From: Lachnospiraceae bacterium
GTDB taxonomy: Bacteria > Bacillota > Clostridia > Lachnospirales > Lachnospiraceae
Direction: 5' to 3'
NCBI GenBank assembly: GCA_900759665.1
Contig: CAAEWE010000018.1
Span: 1 to 64,000, forward strand
DNA: 64,000 bases
Position 1 is the stretch's first letter. Each line of letters begins with the position of its first letter. A program made the position numbers and the translations under genes. This document shows positions 40,801 to 50,343 of this stretch, one piece after another. Below the pieces are notes generated by a model. It saw only the letters and a list, made by a program, of their open reading frames with translations, searched no databases and was not told the DNA's origin.

Positions 40801-43797
40801 ATGAATAACAAAAAGTTATGGAGTGTATTTCTTGTACTAAGTTTAACTGTAGTAAACAGTTATATGGGAGAGACTTGTCAGGTTGTAAAAGCAGAAAATA
40901 TAGAAGCGACTAATATAGAAAGTCCATATTATAATGAGCAAAATGATGAAGGGATATGGAGTTATGTTTCATACGGCGAATATCCACAGAGTGAAATTGA
41001 GGAATCGGAAATTACTTCCGAAATAGTTGGGGCAGCCTATGATGAACATGGTGATGCGGTTATTAATGATGAAAAAGTTCGCCGTGCATTTTCGTTAGAA
41101 TATAAAAACGGAAAAGCAGTAAAAACAAAAAAGTACAAATATTATAGGTATGCACCTATTATTTGGCGTGTTATAAAAAATAATGACGGTATATTGACAT
41201 TGATGTCTGACAAAATTTTAGATTGCAAAAGATATGATAGTACAGAATATCCAGAATCTTGGGAAAAATCTGAATTATGTGCTTGGTTAAATGGGAAAAA
41301 TATACGGGACAATGAGTCTGAAACTAATATAAATAACAATTTTATAAATACGGCTTTTAGCAGCAGTGAGAGGATGAATTTAATTCAAGCTGAAAATGGA
41401 GATTTTGTTTCTTGCCCAACAGCAGAACAGATTTGTTTAAATGAAAATGGATTTAAAGAATCTTGGGTCTCATATTCATTAGGAGATTCTAGTTTTTCGT
41501 CTACACGTAAGATAAAAGGAAGTGCTTATTCATTAAATGAGGGACTTTTGACGGAAGATGATTCAAATGATTTGAACGTAGGAATGTGGTGGATTAAAGA
41601 TATATGTTATGTATTTAGATCCGGTTATTATATTTATACAACACCCGGATTTGTATCGTACTATGGAGAAGTGTTAGCAAGTGAGGGAGAGGATGCAAAT
41701 TCAGAGTGTATCGGGATTGTTCCTGTAATTAATGTTTCAGAAGAATATGTAAATGCAGTGAAAGACAATATAGATATCAAGTTAAATTATACGATAAAAA
41801 GATCGGAATCTAACATATCGGGTATGATAGGTGATAATATTTCCTGGAAATTTGAAGATGGAATATTAACATTCTCGGGAAAGGGTGATATGGGAGAATA
41901 TTTAAATATTTGGACTTATAATCACTCTCCATGGTATGGAAATGATATACGGAAAGTTGTATTTGAAGAAGGGATTACGTCGATAGGAGATTATGTGTGT
42001 TGTAATATATCAACTATCGAGCAGATAAGTTTGCCAGAAAGCATAAAAGAAATAGGAAAATCTGCATTTTATGGATGTAGTAATTTAAAAAATATACAAT
42101 TACCATCTAAATTAGAAATTATATCAGATTTGGCATTTAAATTATGTGGATTTTCGGAATTAGATATTCCTAAGAATGTTACATTCATAGGACGTGAGGC
42201 TTTTGATTACAATTCTAATCTTCTTAAGGTTCGAATGTATACAAATGCATTAAATGATGAATGGGGAGATTTAATTTTTAATGAATGCGAGAATCTTGCA
42301 TTAGTTGAATTAATGGAAGGAAGTACAGGAATCCCTGAGGGAATGTTTGACACTTGTAGGTCTTTAAGTGAAATTAAAATTCCATCTACTGTGAAAAAAA
42401 TTGGGGCAGGAGCATTTAAAGAAACTTCGCTAGATAAAATTGATGTATCAAGTGCAGTTATATTAGGGATGGGATGCTTTGCTGAATGCAATAATTTGAA
42501 TGAAATAAAACTATCAAGTGAGTTACAAATTATTGAAGAAAGAACATTTTATTGTTGTGGAAGCTTGAAAAATATTGATATACCAAATGATGTAATACGA
42601 ATTGGAGAAAAAGCTTTTTACGGGTCAAATTTAACGTATGTTAAACTTCCGGATAAATTACGGCAGATAGAAGCATATGCATTTGATGACACTCATATTG
42701 AATCTGTTGTTATTCCAGGAAGTGTGGGGCGAATAGGAACAGGGGCATTTATGAAGTGTGATGAATTAAAAAAAATAATTTTAGAAGAAGGCATTAAAGT
42801 AATTGGAGCATATGCATTTGGAAGAGTGGGTGATATGGAAAATGTAATTATTCCACAAAGTGTATCCGTAATAGAAAGGGGGGCTTTTTCAAAAGACAAA
42901 ATTAACAGTATTTATATTAATAGTAAAAAAATACATATTTCTATAAGCACGTTTGATAATACATTAGGTGTAATATTTGGAGAAAAAGATTCATATTTGC
43001 AAGAATATGTAAAATTAATAAAACAGGATAGGGAGAGTAAGATTGAATTTTCACGTTTAGACCAATTGGTGGTGAAATTTGAACCGTTTGGTGGAAAGAT
43101 GAACAATGAGATGATTCTTCTTGATAATGAGATATCAATTGAGGATTTGGAAGTACCAGTTCTCGATGGATATCAATTTATGGGATGGTATACTGATATT
43201 GAAAGAACACAATTACCTGATTTGAGTAAAAAAGGAACTTCCATTACTTTATATGGAAAATGGAAACAGAATGAAAGAGTAAATACGCCAAAACCAGTCA
43301 TTCCTTCGTCTCCCGGAGGAATTAGTGTAAAAATAAGTTCCTCGCCTCAAAATCGATGGACTTCGACACCGTCACCTTCTATGTCACCTGTGATAAACTC
43401 AAGTGATAATTTGAAAGTGACGGCTTCTGTTGTACCGAAAGAAAAAACATTAGAGAATGAAGGTCTTTTACCATTAGTAAAAGGCATAACGAGTAAAATA
43501 AAAAATAAAGATATTATAATTACTTGGAAAAACATAAAGGGTGCTCAATATAAAATTGTATATTCTTCAAAAAAACATAAAATTTTGAAGATAAGCAATT
43601 ATGGTAAAATAAGAGATGTATGGATAAAGCATGTCAAGAAAAATAAAATAAAGTTAAAAAACAATATAAATAATAAAAAATATTATTATAGGATCTGTGC
43701 ATATAAGATTGAGAAAGGAAAAATAATTTATGGAAAGTGGTCGGATATGAAATCTGTCAGAGTGAAGTCAACAGATTCGAAAAAATATGTAAATTAA
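40801..43797 (+). CDS. Secreted BspA-like leucine-rich-repeat protein with DUF6273-like head
   Basis: 998 residues. A signal peptide (about 1-30) is followed by a DUF6273-like head (about 40-320: EYPQ..., PIIWRVI, LCAWLNG, FINTAFSS, then MWWIKD instead of the usual WWLRSPG). About 11 BspA/LRR_5 repeats run from 345 to 745 (IGKSAFYGCSNLKNIQLP type). An InlB-B/Listeria-Bacteroides repeat (about 755-820, GYQFMGWYTD), a Ser/Pro linker and a fibronectin-like end (870-980) complete it. The head lacks the variable-region codon bias of the protein at 21218. A/T content is visibly higher than in neighbouring core genes, pointing to transfer. No sortase motif. Probable adhesin. Confidence 0.85.
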   Translation: MNNKKLWSVFLVLSLTVVNSYMGETCQVVKAENIEATNIESPYYNEQNDEGIWSYVSYGEYPQSEIEESEITSEIVGAAYDEHGDAVINDEKVRRAFSLEYKNGKAVKTKKYKYYRYAPIIWRVIKNNDGILTLMSDKILDCKRYDSTEYPESWEKSELCAWLNGKNIRDNESETNINNNFINTAFSSSERMNLIQAENGDFVSCPTAEQICLNENGFKESWVSYSLGDSSFSSTRKIKGSAYSLNEGLLTEDDSNDLNVGMWWIKDICYVFRSGYYIYTTPGFVSYYGEVLASEGEDANSECIGIVPVINVSEEYVNAVKDNIDIKLNYTIKRSESNISGMIGDNISWKFEDGILTFSGKGDMGEYLNIWTYNHSPWYGNDIRKVVFEEGITSIGDYVCCNISTIEQISLPESIKEIGKSAFYGCSNLKNIQLPSKLEIISDLAFKLCGFSELDIPKNVTFIGREAFDYNSNLLKVRMYTNALNDEWGDLIFNECENLALVELMEGSTGIPEGMFDTCRSLSEIKIPSTVKKIGAGAFKETSLDKIDVSSAVILGMGCFAECNNLNEIKLSSELQIIEERTFYCCGSLKNIDIPNDVIRIGEKAFYGSNLTYVKLPDKLRQIEAYAFDDTHIESVVIPGSVGRIGTGAFMKCDELKKIILEEGIKVIGAYAFGRVGDMENVIIPQSVSVIERGAFSKDKINSIYINSKKIHISISTFDNTLGVIFGEKDSYLQEYVKLIKQDRESKIEFSRLDQLVVKFEPFGGKMNNEMILLDNEISIEDLEVPVLDGYQFMGWYTDIERTQLPDLSKKGTSITLYGKWKQNERVNTPKPVIPSSPGGISVKISSSPQNRWTSTPSPSMSPVINSSDNLKVTASVVPKEKTLENEGLLPLVKGITSKIKNKDIIITWKNIKGAQYKIVYSSKKHKILKISNYGKIRDVWIKHVKKNKIKLKNNINNKKYYYRICAYKIEKGKIIYGKWSDMKSVRVKSTDSKKYVN

Positions 43798-43809
43798 TGG
43801 ATAAACCTG

Positions 43810-43838
43810 TTTACAAACACATTTCAATGTGTTATTCT
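43810..43838 (+). promoter_or_regulatory. Promoter of rpsO
   Basis: TTTACA (43810-43815), a 17-base spacer and TATTCT (43833-43838). The leader of about 80 bases contains a GGATTTCGGAGACTCC-like stem region that could bind S15; this is not verified. Confidence 0.7.
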
Positions 43839-43927
43839 AAATAAGTTGTGATTACCGTCACTCGGATTTCGGAGACTCCAACCGGTTCTTAGTGACAGGC
43901 ATATATTAAATTTCAGGAGGAAAAACA

Positions 43928-44194
43928 ATGATTAGCAAAGAGCAGAAGGCAGAAATCGTAAAAGAGTATGGACGTACACCAGAGGATACAGGATCTCCAG
44001 AGGTACAGGTAGCAATCCTTACATTCCGTATCCGTGAGCTCACAGAGCATCTGAAGGAGAACAAGAAAGACCACCATTCAAGACGTGGTATGCTGAAGAT
44101 GATCGGTCAGAGACGTAACCTTCTTGAGTATCTCAAGAAGAAAGATCTCGACGCTTACCGTGCACTGATCGAGAAGCTTGGTCTTAGAAAATAA
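43928..44194 (+). CDS. rpsO: 30S ribosomal protein S15
   Basis: 88 residues with the conserved EDTGSPEVQVA and RRGMLKMIGQRRNLLEYL segments. It binds 16S rRNA early in assembly. AGGAGG precedes the ATG. It is followed by pnp across a two-hairpin spacer, an ancient arrangement. Confidence 0.98.
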   Translation: MISKEQKAEIVKEYGRTPEDTGSPEVQVAILTFRIRELTEHLKENKKDHHSRRGMLKMIGQRRNLLEYLKKKDLDAYRALIEKLGLRK

Positions 44195-44212
44195 TTTTAC
44201 ACAATGAGGGAT

Positions 44213-44260
44213 GAGGCACCTGAAAGGGTGCCTTGTTTTGCCAAGCCCCACAGGGCAAAA
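44213..44260 (+). promoter_or_regulatory. Two adjacent hairpins between rpsO and pnp
   Basis: AGGCACC-TGAAA-GGGTGCCT (44214-44233) runs into TGTTTT and resembles a terminator. TTTTGCC...GGCAAAA (44236-44260) follows and shares that T-tract as its left arm, so the two cannot both be fully formed. The arrangement suggests partial termination or a nuclease-processing site controlling pnp. Confidence 0.7.
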
Positions 44261-44275
44261 GGAAAGGAGATAATC

Positions 44276-46363
44276 ATGGCATACAAAACATATTCCATGG
44301 AGCTTGCCGGAAGAACTCTGTCCATCGATATCGGACGAGTTGCAAAGCAGGCGAATGGTGCTGCTTTGATGCATTACGGAGACACAACAGTTCTTTGTAC
44401 TGCCACAGCATCTGAGAAGCCACGGGAGGGAATCGACTTCTTCCCTCTGTCAGTAGAGTTTGAAGAAAAAATGTACTCTGTCGGAAAGATTCCGGGAGGG
44501 TTTAATAAGCGCGAGGGAAAGGCATCCGAGAATGCGGTTCTGACAGCACGTGTTATTGACCGTCCAATGCGTCCTTTGTTCCCGAAGGATTACCGAAATG
44601 ATTGTTCTCTGAACAATCTGGTACTTTCCGTTGATCCGGAGTGCCGTCCGGAGCTTGTTGCTATGATCGGTTCTGCTGTTGCAACAAGCATTTCAGACAT
44701 TCCGTTCTACGGACCATGTGCTACCACACAGATGGGTATGGTAGACGGCGAGTTCATTGTAAACCCAAGCCAGGAGGTATGGGACAATGGTGATCTTCGT
44801 CTGACGGTTGCTTCAACTGCAGAGAAGGTTATTATGATCGAGGCCGGAGCTAATGAGATTCCGGAGGACAAGATGATCGAGGCAATCTACAAGTGCCACG
44901 ACGTGAACCAGACCATCATTGCACTGATCAATCAGATGGTGGAAGAGATTGGTAAGCCAAAGCATGAGTATACAAGCTGTGCCATTCCGGAGGAGATGTT
45001 CGAGGAGATCAAAAAGATCGTTCCTCCTGCTGAGATGGAAGAGGCTGTATTCTCTGATGATAAGCAGACAAGAGAGGAGAATGTACGTCAGGTAACCGAG
45101 AAGTTAGCTGAGGCATTCGCTGAGAAGGAAGACTGGCTGGAGATTCTGGATGAAGCTGTATATCAGTACCAGAAGAAGACAGTCCGCAAGATGATCCTCA
45201 AGGATCACAAGCGTCCGGATGGTCGTGAGATCACACAGATCAGACCGCTGGCTGCTGAGGTTGACCTGATCCCTAGAGTTCATGGCTCTGCCATGTTTAC
45301 CCGTGGACAGACTCAGATCTGCAATATTACTACACTGGCTCCTCTTTCCGAGAAGCAGAGAATTGACGGACTGGATGCTAACAAGACTGAGAAGAGATAT
45401 ATGCATCATTATAACTTCCCTTCATACTCTGTTGGTGAGACAAAGCCTAGCCGTGGACCGGGACGTCGTGAGATCGGTCATGGTGCTCTGGCAGAGAAGG
45501 CATTGCTTCCGGTACTTCCAAACGAGGAAGAGTTCCCATATGCAATCCGTTCCGTATCTGAGACTTTCGAGTCAAACGGTTCTACATCCATGGCGTCTAC
45601 CTGTGCATCCTGCATGTCATTAATGGCTGCCGGTGTACCGATCAAGAAAATGGTTGCAGGTATTTCCTGTGGTCTTGTAACAGGTGAGACAGATGATGAT
45701 TTCGTACTGCTCACAGATATCCAGGGACTTGAGGACTTCTTTGGCGATATGGACTTTAAGGTAACCGGTACCGAGGATGGTATTACAGCTATTCAGATGG
45801 ATATCAAGATCCACGGTCTGACCCGTCCGATCGTAGAGGGTGCCATCGCAAGATGCCGTGAGGCAAGAATGTTCATTATGGATACCTGTATGAAGCCGGC
45901 AATCAGCGAGCCTCGTGAGAAGGTGGGCCAGTATGCACCAAAGATCATCCAGATCATGATCGATCCACAGAAGATCGGTGATGTTGTGGGACAGCGTGGT
46001 AAGACCATCAATGCTCTGATCGAGAGAACCGGTGTGAAGATCGACATCAACGATGAAGGTCAGGTTTCTATCTGTGGTGAGGATGAAGCAATGATGAATG
46101 AGGCAAAGCGTCTCATCGAGATCATTACAACAGATTTTCATCAGGGACAGATCCTGGAAGGTGATGTGGTAAGCATCAAAGAGTTTGGTGCATTTGTCGA
46201 GTTTGCCCCAGGCAAAGAGGGAATGGTTCACATCTCTAAGATTGCGAAAGAGCGTATCAACCATGTAGAAGATGTTCTGACTCTTGGTGACCATGTAAAG
46301 GTTGTATGCCTTGGCAAGGACAAGATGGGCAGAATGAGCTTCAGTATTAAGGATGTAAAATAA
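44276..46363 (+). CDS. pnp: Polynucleotide phosphorylase
   Basis: 695 residues from the ATG at 44276 (GGAAAGGAGA upstream). The open frame extends further upstream, but those codons overlap the hairpins. It has two RNase PH domains (about 10-230 and 310-540) with an alpha-helical linker, then KH (about 550-615) and S1 (about 620-690, GDVVSIKEFGAFVEF). It degrades RNA by phosphorolysis and can add tails. Length is normal. Confidence 0.98.
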   Translation: MAYKTYSMELAGRTLSIDIGRVAKQANGAALMHYGDTTVLCTATASEKPREGIDFFPLSVEFEEKMYSVGKIPGGFNKREGKASENAVLTARVIDRPMRPLFPKDYRNDCSLNNLVLSVDPECRPELVAMIGSAVATSISDIPFYGPCATTQMGMVDGEFIVNPSQEVWDNGDLRLTVASTAEKVIMIEAGANEIPEDKMIEAIYKCHDVNQTIIALINQMVEEIGKPKHEYTSCAIPEEMFEEIKKIVPPAEMEEAVFSDDKQTREENVRQVTEKLAEAFAEKEDWLEILDEAVYQYQKKTVRKMILKDHKRPDGREITQIRPLAAEVDLIPRVHGSAMFTRGQTQICNITTLAPLSEKQRIDGLDANKTEKRYMHHYNFPSYSVGETKPSRGPGRREIGHGALAEKALLPVLPNEEEFPYAIRSVSETFESNGSTSMASTCASCMSLMAAGVPIKKMVAGISCGLVTGETDDDFVLLTDIQGLEDFFGDMDFKVTGTEDGITAIQMDIKIHGLTRPIVEGAIARCREARMFIMDTCMKPAISEPREKVGQYAPKIIQIMIDPQKIGDVVGQRGKTINALIERTGVKIDINDEGQVSICGEDEAMMNEAKRLIEIITTDFHQGQILEGDVVSIKEFGAFVEFAPGKEGMVHISKIAKERINHVEDVLTLGDHVKVVCLGKDKMGRMSFSIKDVK

Positions 46364-46389
46364 TTTATCAATGAATAAATAACCATAAA

Positions 46390-46436
46390 AAGGCAGAAAA
46401 TGATAATGAAATATCATTTTCTGTCTTTTTTGTTTT
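46390..46436 (+). terminator. Terminator after pnp
   Basis: GGCAGAAAATGATA pairs with TATCATTTTCTGTC, followed by TTTTTTGTTTT. The long stem and T-run make a strong terminator immediately before the TepA-like gene. Confidence 0.9.
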
Positions 46437-46450
46437 AGAGGGAGGACGTA

Positions 46451-47101
46451 ATGGAAGAAAATATCAAAGAATATGGAAATATGATGCTGCAGGATGAAAA
46501 AGGGCATAAGATACAGATGATCTCTATCATTGGGGAGATTGAGGGACATGAATGCTCCTCAAATACGACGAAGACGACGAAATATGAGCATCTACTGCCG
46601 ATGCTGGCGTCTTTAGACTGCACCAGACAGGTGGATGGGGTGCTGTTTGTGGTCAATACCATCGGGGGAGATGTGTCATGTGGCCTTGCATTGTCGGAAA
46701 TGATCGCATCCCTGTCCAAGCCGTCGGTTGCTTTGGTGGTGGGAGACAGCCATTCTATAGGTGTTCCTCTTTCTGTGGCAGCGGACTATACGGTGATCGC
46801 ACCGTCGGCAACAGTCATTATCCATCCGGTACGTATGAGCGGACAGGTGCTGGGGGCTCCGCAGACCTATGAATATTTTCAGTTGATCCAGGACCGGATC
46901 ACGGGATTTATTGCGGATCATTCCGAAATTCCACAGGACAAGCTGGAGAGTATGATGGTAAAGCCGGGAATCCTGACGAGGGATCTGGGAACAATCCTGG
47001 TGGGAAAGCAGGCGGTAGAGTGCGGTCTGTTCCAACAGGTGGGAGGCATGCATGATGCGTTAAAAAAGCTGGGAGAGCTGATTGGAGAAGGAACAAAGTA
47101 A
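46451..47101 (+). CDS. TepA/ClpP-family serine protease
   Basis: 216 residues of the ClpP/crotonase fold: NTIGGDVSCGLAL oxyanion segment, Ser in GDSHSIGVPL, His in IIHPVRM and a later Asp. It belongs to the TepA (YmfB) branch, which in Bacillus lies between pnp and ftsK/spoIIIE and is linked to secretion or sporulation rather than Clp degradation. Here the accessory insert at 47.1-54.9 kb separates it from uppP and ftsK. The ribosome site GGAGG precedes the ATG. No Clp ATPase adjoins. Confidence 0.85.
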   Translation: MEENIKEYGNMMLQDEKGHKIQMISIIGEIEGHECSSNTTKTTKYEHLLPMLASLDCTRQVDGVLFVVNTIGGDVSCGLALSEMIASLSKPSVALVVGDSHSIGVPLSVAADYTVIAPSATVIIHPVRMSGQVLGAPQTYEYFQLIQDRITGFIADHSEIPQDKLESMMVKPGILTRDLGTILVGKQAVECGLFQQVGGMHDALKKLGELIGEGTK

Positions 47102-47142
47102 CGGAGAAAACAGATTGAAAAAGCAATTACCCCTATCCGATA

Positions 47143-47171
47143 TTGACAAGACAGTAATCTTTATGTATGAT
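47143..47171 (+). promoter_or_regulatory. Promoter for the TetR remnant and MalT-like gene
   Basis: TTGACA (47143-47148), a 17-base spacer, TATGAT (47166-47171): an excellent match. It would drive the broken TetR gene and, 500 bases on, the MalT-like activator. Confidence 0.8.
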
Positions 47172-47204
47172 TGAGATAGCGAGTATCACGAAAAGGGTCG
47201 CTTT

Positions 47205-47695
47205 ATGGATGGGGCACAGAAAAAAAGTAGTATGAAAGATAACAGAAGAAAAGCAATTATCAATGCTGCGTTTCAAATTTTTGTAGAGAAGAAAATTGAG
47301 CCGGTCAGTATGGGAGAGATTGCAGAGGTGGCGGGAGTAGGACGCGCGACATTATTCCGCTATTATCCGAATAAGCTGGAGTTAGTGATTGCTGTGTGTG
47401 CTGCAAAATGGAAAGAGTATCTGGATTTGCCGGATGCGAAACGTCCGCTCGCATCGATTGGAGATATTCCGGCGATTGACCGGTTTACTTTCACGCTGGA
47501 CAGTTATATCGACATGTACCAGCATATTGCAGTATAATGACAACTTCAACCATTATGTCACCCATAAGGGAGTGAAGGAGAAGCAGCTTGAGGAGTTTCA
47601 TGCATCTCTTTATTCGGTTAATACGAGACTGGAATGGATGTATGAGAAAGCCAAGGAAGATTACACTTTTCGCTAAGGAAATCATGAGCGGAGGA
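47205..47695 (+). pseudogene. TetR-family regulator, disrupted by frameshifts
   Basis: The first 110 codons encode a good TetR helix-turn-helix (AFQIFVEKKIEPVSMGEIAEVAGVGRATLFRYYPNK) but end at a TAA at 47535. The expected continuation YNDNFNHYVTHKGVKEKQLEEF follows in the next frame to a stop at 47676. Skipping one C there restores FRKEIMS in the third frame. The second half is also much shorter than the usual effector domain. The protein is therefore probably inactive. The start could be the ATG at 47205 or the one at 47232. Loss of a repressor just upstream of an activator gene may alter its control. Confidence 0.75.
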
Positions 47696-47703
47696 AAGGA
47701 ACT

Positions 47704-50133
47704 ATGCAGGATGCCGGAGAAAATCAAAAGCCGGAGACGGATAAATATTATATTCGTCCCAAGGCAGCAAATGACAGAATGAAGCTGGCGCAGAATATGG
47801 GACAGACGGTATACATAAGTGGTGCTACAGGATTTGGAAAGACCTCTTTCGTGGCAGATTATCTTTTCAGAAGACGATATGAATATTATTCCATGGCAGA
47901 AAGTGTTCCGGAGGACATACTGCGTGGTTTGTCATGCGAAAAGAAACGGATTGTGGTGGTAGATGATCTGCAGCAGCTCACAGAGACAGTGGAGAGGGAA
48001 ACTGCCTGCGAGATCGTGGAGAAGCTGGCAAAGGATCCGGAAGTCTGGCTGGTTCTGGTGGGGCGATGCCCTGTTCCAGCATGGCTGAAGCCGGTTTATA
48101 TACAACATGTCTTTGTGATGATCGGGGAAAAGGAATTGGCATTGTCGGAGAGGGAAGAGAAGGATTATCTGAAGATGTGGGATCTGGAACTGACGGACAG
48201 AGCCGAAAAAAGGTTAAGAACGCTTAGTTGTGGTCATCCTCTGTTCTTGCGGATAGAAGCACTCCGGTTAAAACAGATGGAAACCGAACCGGATAGCACG
48301 GAGAACCGGATCCGGATGGAAATGTCCGTCATAGAGCAGGCGAGAAGCGACTGGTGGGATTATCTGGAAGTCCGTGTTTACAGTCAATGGGATGTGCAGT
48401 TACAGGAATTTCTGATGGATATTTCGATTGTGGAACAGTTTGATCTGTCTATGGCCCGGATGATAACCAGAAAGACGGATGCGGATCGGCTGCTCCGGCT
48501 GGCACAGGAGACAGGTAGCATCCTGTATTGCCATGGTTCCGGAGAAAGAGAAAGCTACGAGCTGCGCACACCGGTCAGGTTGTCGATGCGGAGAATGATT
48601 CGCAAAAAGTATTCTTATCGACATATAGACAGTTTGTATTATAATGCCGCATGCAGTTATGAATTGCAGGAAAAAATCCTGGAAGCATTGGAAATGTACG
48701 AAAAATGCCACAACGAAGAAGGCATTTCCCGTCTGCTGATAGAAAATGCAAGAAAATATGCAGGAAACGGCTATTACTGGGAACTGCGGCGGTATTATCT
48801 GGGTCTTTCAGAGCATATGATCCGGCAGAGCCCGGAACTGATGGCAGGAATGAGTCTGCTGCAGTCGATCCTGCTCAATGATGAAGAAAGTGAAAAGTGG
48901 TACCGGGTTCTATGTGAATATGAAAAGTCCCAGACAGGAAGTGCCCAAAAAGAAGCCCGTGCAAGGCTGTTTTATCTCGATATCGCATTGCCACAGAGAG
49001 GTGCCGGGGGAATGGCAGATATGTTGAAAAAGGCATGGATGTTTATAACAGAGCGGAAAACAACCATACCGGAGCTGTCTCTGACGAACAATCAGCCATC
49101 GATGATGGATGGCGGAAAAGATTTTTGCGAATGGAGTAAACGTGACAGGGAACTCGCGGGCAGTATCGGAAAAATAGTAGAGCTGCTTCTGGGAAGATTC
49201 GGAAAAGGGCTTATAAATCTTGCCCTTGCGGAAAGCTTCTTTGAAAAAGGGGCAGATAATTATGAAGTGTCAGAGCTTGCCCAGAGGGGGCGGATGCAGG
49301 CACAGGCGGGGGGCAAACAGGAACAGGTTTTCGTGGGTACCGGCATTCTGGCATGGTTATCAGCATTCAGCAATCATATGGATAATGCACTGGAAAGTCT
49401 GGAGAGTTTTCGAGGCAGCGTGATGGATATGCCACAACTTCTAACAGGGGTTGATACATTAAGGATCAGATTCTATCTATATGCAGGGAGAAGCAGCGAG
49501 GTAGATGCGTGGATGAAACAAGCACCGGATGAGGAGGCGGAGTTCTGTACACTGGAGCGATACCGTTATATTACAAAGGTGCGTGTTTATCTGTCAAAGG
49601 GAAAACGGGAAAATGCTCTGCGGCTGTTGATGCAGATGCAGATTTATGCGAAACACCGGGAACGTACTTTTTTGCAGATGGAAGTAAAAATCCTGCTTGC
49701 CATCACGCAGTTCCGTATGGGGGAAGCAAAATGGCGGGAAACACTGCAGCAGTCAATTACACTGGCAGAGGAATATCATTTTGTCAGGGTGCTTTCCAGA
49801 GAAGGTGCAGCACTGTGGGAGCTTCTGAAAAAAGGTGGCTTCGTATGGCAGGATCCGGAGTTCCAAAAGCAGGTCTGCCGGGAATGTGAGCAGATGGCAC
49901 GGATTTATCCGGCATATTTAAGTGAAAAGCAGGAGGGAAATGTGCTTCTTACCGACAAGGCTCTAATGGTGCTACGGCTACAGGCGGAAGGATTGAGCGT
50001 GGAAGCGATTGCAAAGAGGATGCACCTTTCTAAATCCGGGATTAAATATTATAACCAGGGAACTTATAAAAAACTTGGTGTAAATGGAAAGGCGGCAGCA
50101 ATTACGGAGGCACGGAACCGGAAACTGATATAA
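47704..50133 (+). CDS. MalT/LuxR-family large ATP-binding transcriptional activator
   Basis: 809 residues: a STAND-type NTPase with Walker A GATGFGKT (40-47) and RIVVVDDLQQL as Walker B, a middle and C-terminal array of helical TPR-like repeats (about 330-720), and a LuxR helix-turn-helix at the end (about 745-805, LSVEAIAKRMHLSKSGIKYYNQGTYKKLGV). Such proteins oligomerise when an inducer and ATP bind. GGAGGAAAGGAA precedes the ATG. The next gene encodes a large surface protein with its own promoter, a likely target. The inducer is unknown. Confidence 0.88.
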   Translation: MQDAGENQKPETDKYYIRPKAANDRMKLAQNMGQTVYISGATGFGKTSFVADYLFRRRYEYYSMAESVPEDILRGLSCEKKRIVVVDDLQQLTETVERETACEIVEKLAKDPEVWLVLVGRCPVPAWLKPVYIQHVFVMIGEKELALSEREEKDYLKMWDLELTDRAEKRLRTLSCGHPLFLRIEALRLKQMETEPDSTENRIRMEMSVIEQARSDWWDYLEVRVYSQWDVQLQEFLMDISIVEQFDLSMARMITRKTDADRLLRLAQETGSILYCHGSGERESYELRTPVRLSMRRMIRKKYSYRHIDSLYYNAACSYELQEKILEALEMYEKCHNEEGISRLLIENARKYAGNGYYWELRRYYLGLSEHMIRQSPELMAGMSLLQSILLNDEESEKWYRVLCEYEKSQTGSAQKEARARLFYLDIALPQRGAGGMADMLKKAWMFITERKTTIPELSLTNNQPSMMDGGKDFCEWSKRDRELAGSIGKIVELLLGRFGKGLINLALAESFFEKGADNYEVSELAQRGRMQAQAGGKQEQVFVGTGILAWLSAFSNHMDNALESLESFRGSVMDMPQLLTGVDTLRIRFYLYAGRSSEVDAWMKQAPDEEAEFCTLERYRYITKVRVYLSKGKRENALRLLMQMQIYAKHRERTFLQMEVKILLAITQFRMGEAKWRETLQQSITLAEEYHFVRVLSREGAALWELLKKGGFVWQDPEFQKQVCRECEQMARIYPAYLSEKQEGNVLLTDKALMVLRLQAEGLSVEAIAKRMHLSKSGIKYYNQGTYKKLGVNGKAAAITEARNRKLI

Positions 50134-50219
50134 ATTACCGGGAGACGAATCTTGGAATGATTTTTCCGGTATGCTGCCACAAAAACGGTCAAAGAAGGCA
50201 AGTCTGTCCTTTTGGTCAG

Positions 50220-50248
50220 TTCTAATCCCATCATCGGTCTGATATAAT
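50220..50248 (+). promoter_or_regulatory. Promoter of the surface protein gene
   Basis: TTCTAA (50220-50225), a 17-base spacer, TATAAT (50243-50248) preceded by TGA (extended -10). GGTC words at 50187, 50214 and 50236 precede or overlap it and could be activator contacts, though their spacing is irregular. Confidence 0.65.
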
Positions 50249-50343
50249 ATTATGGAACGACGGCTCATACAGACAAAGTGCTGTGCTGTGTGAATGTAAA
50301 AGACATCAAAGTTTCATGATGAGGATAAAGAAGGGAGAAAATT

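Noticed and set aside
45620..46549. 309-codon minus-strand open frame over pnp
   Set aside because: Antisense shadow of pnp; it also reads through a strong terminator.
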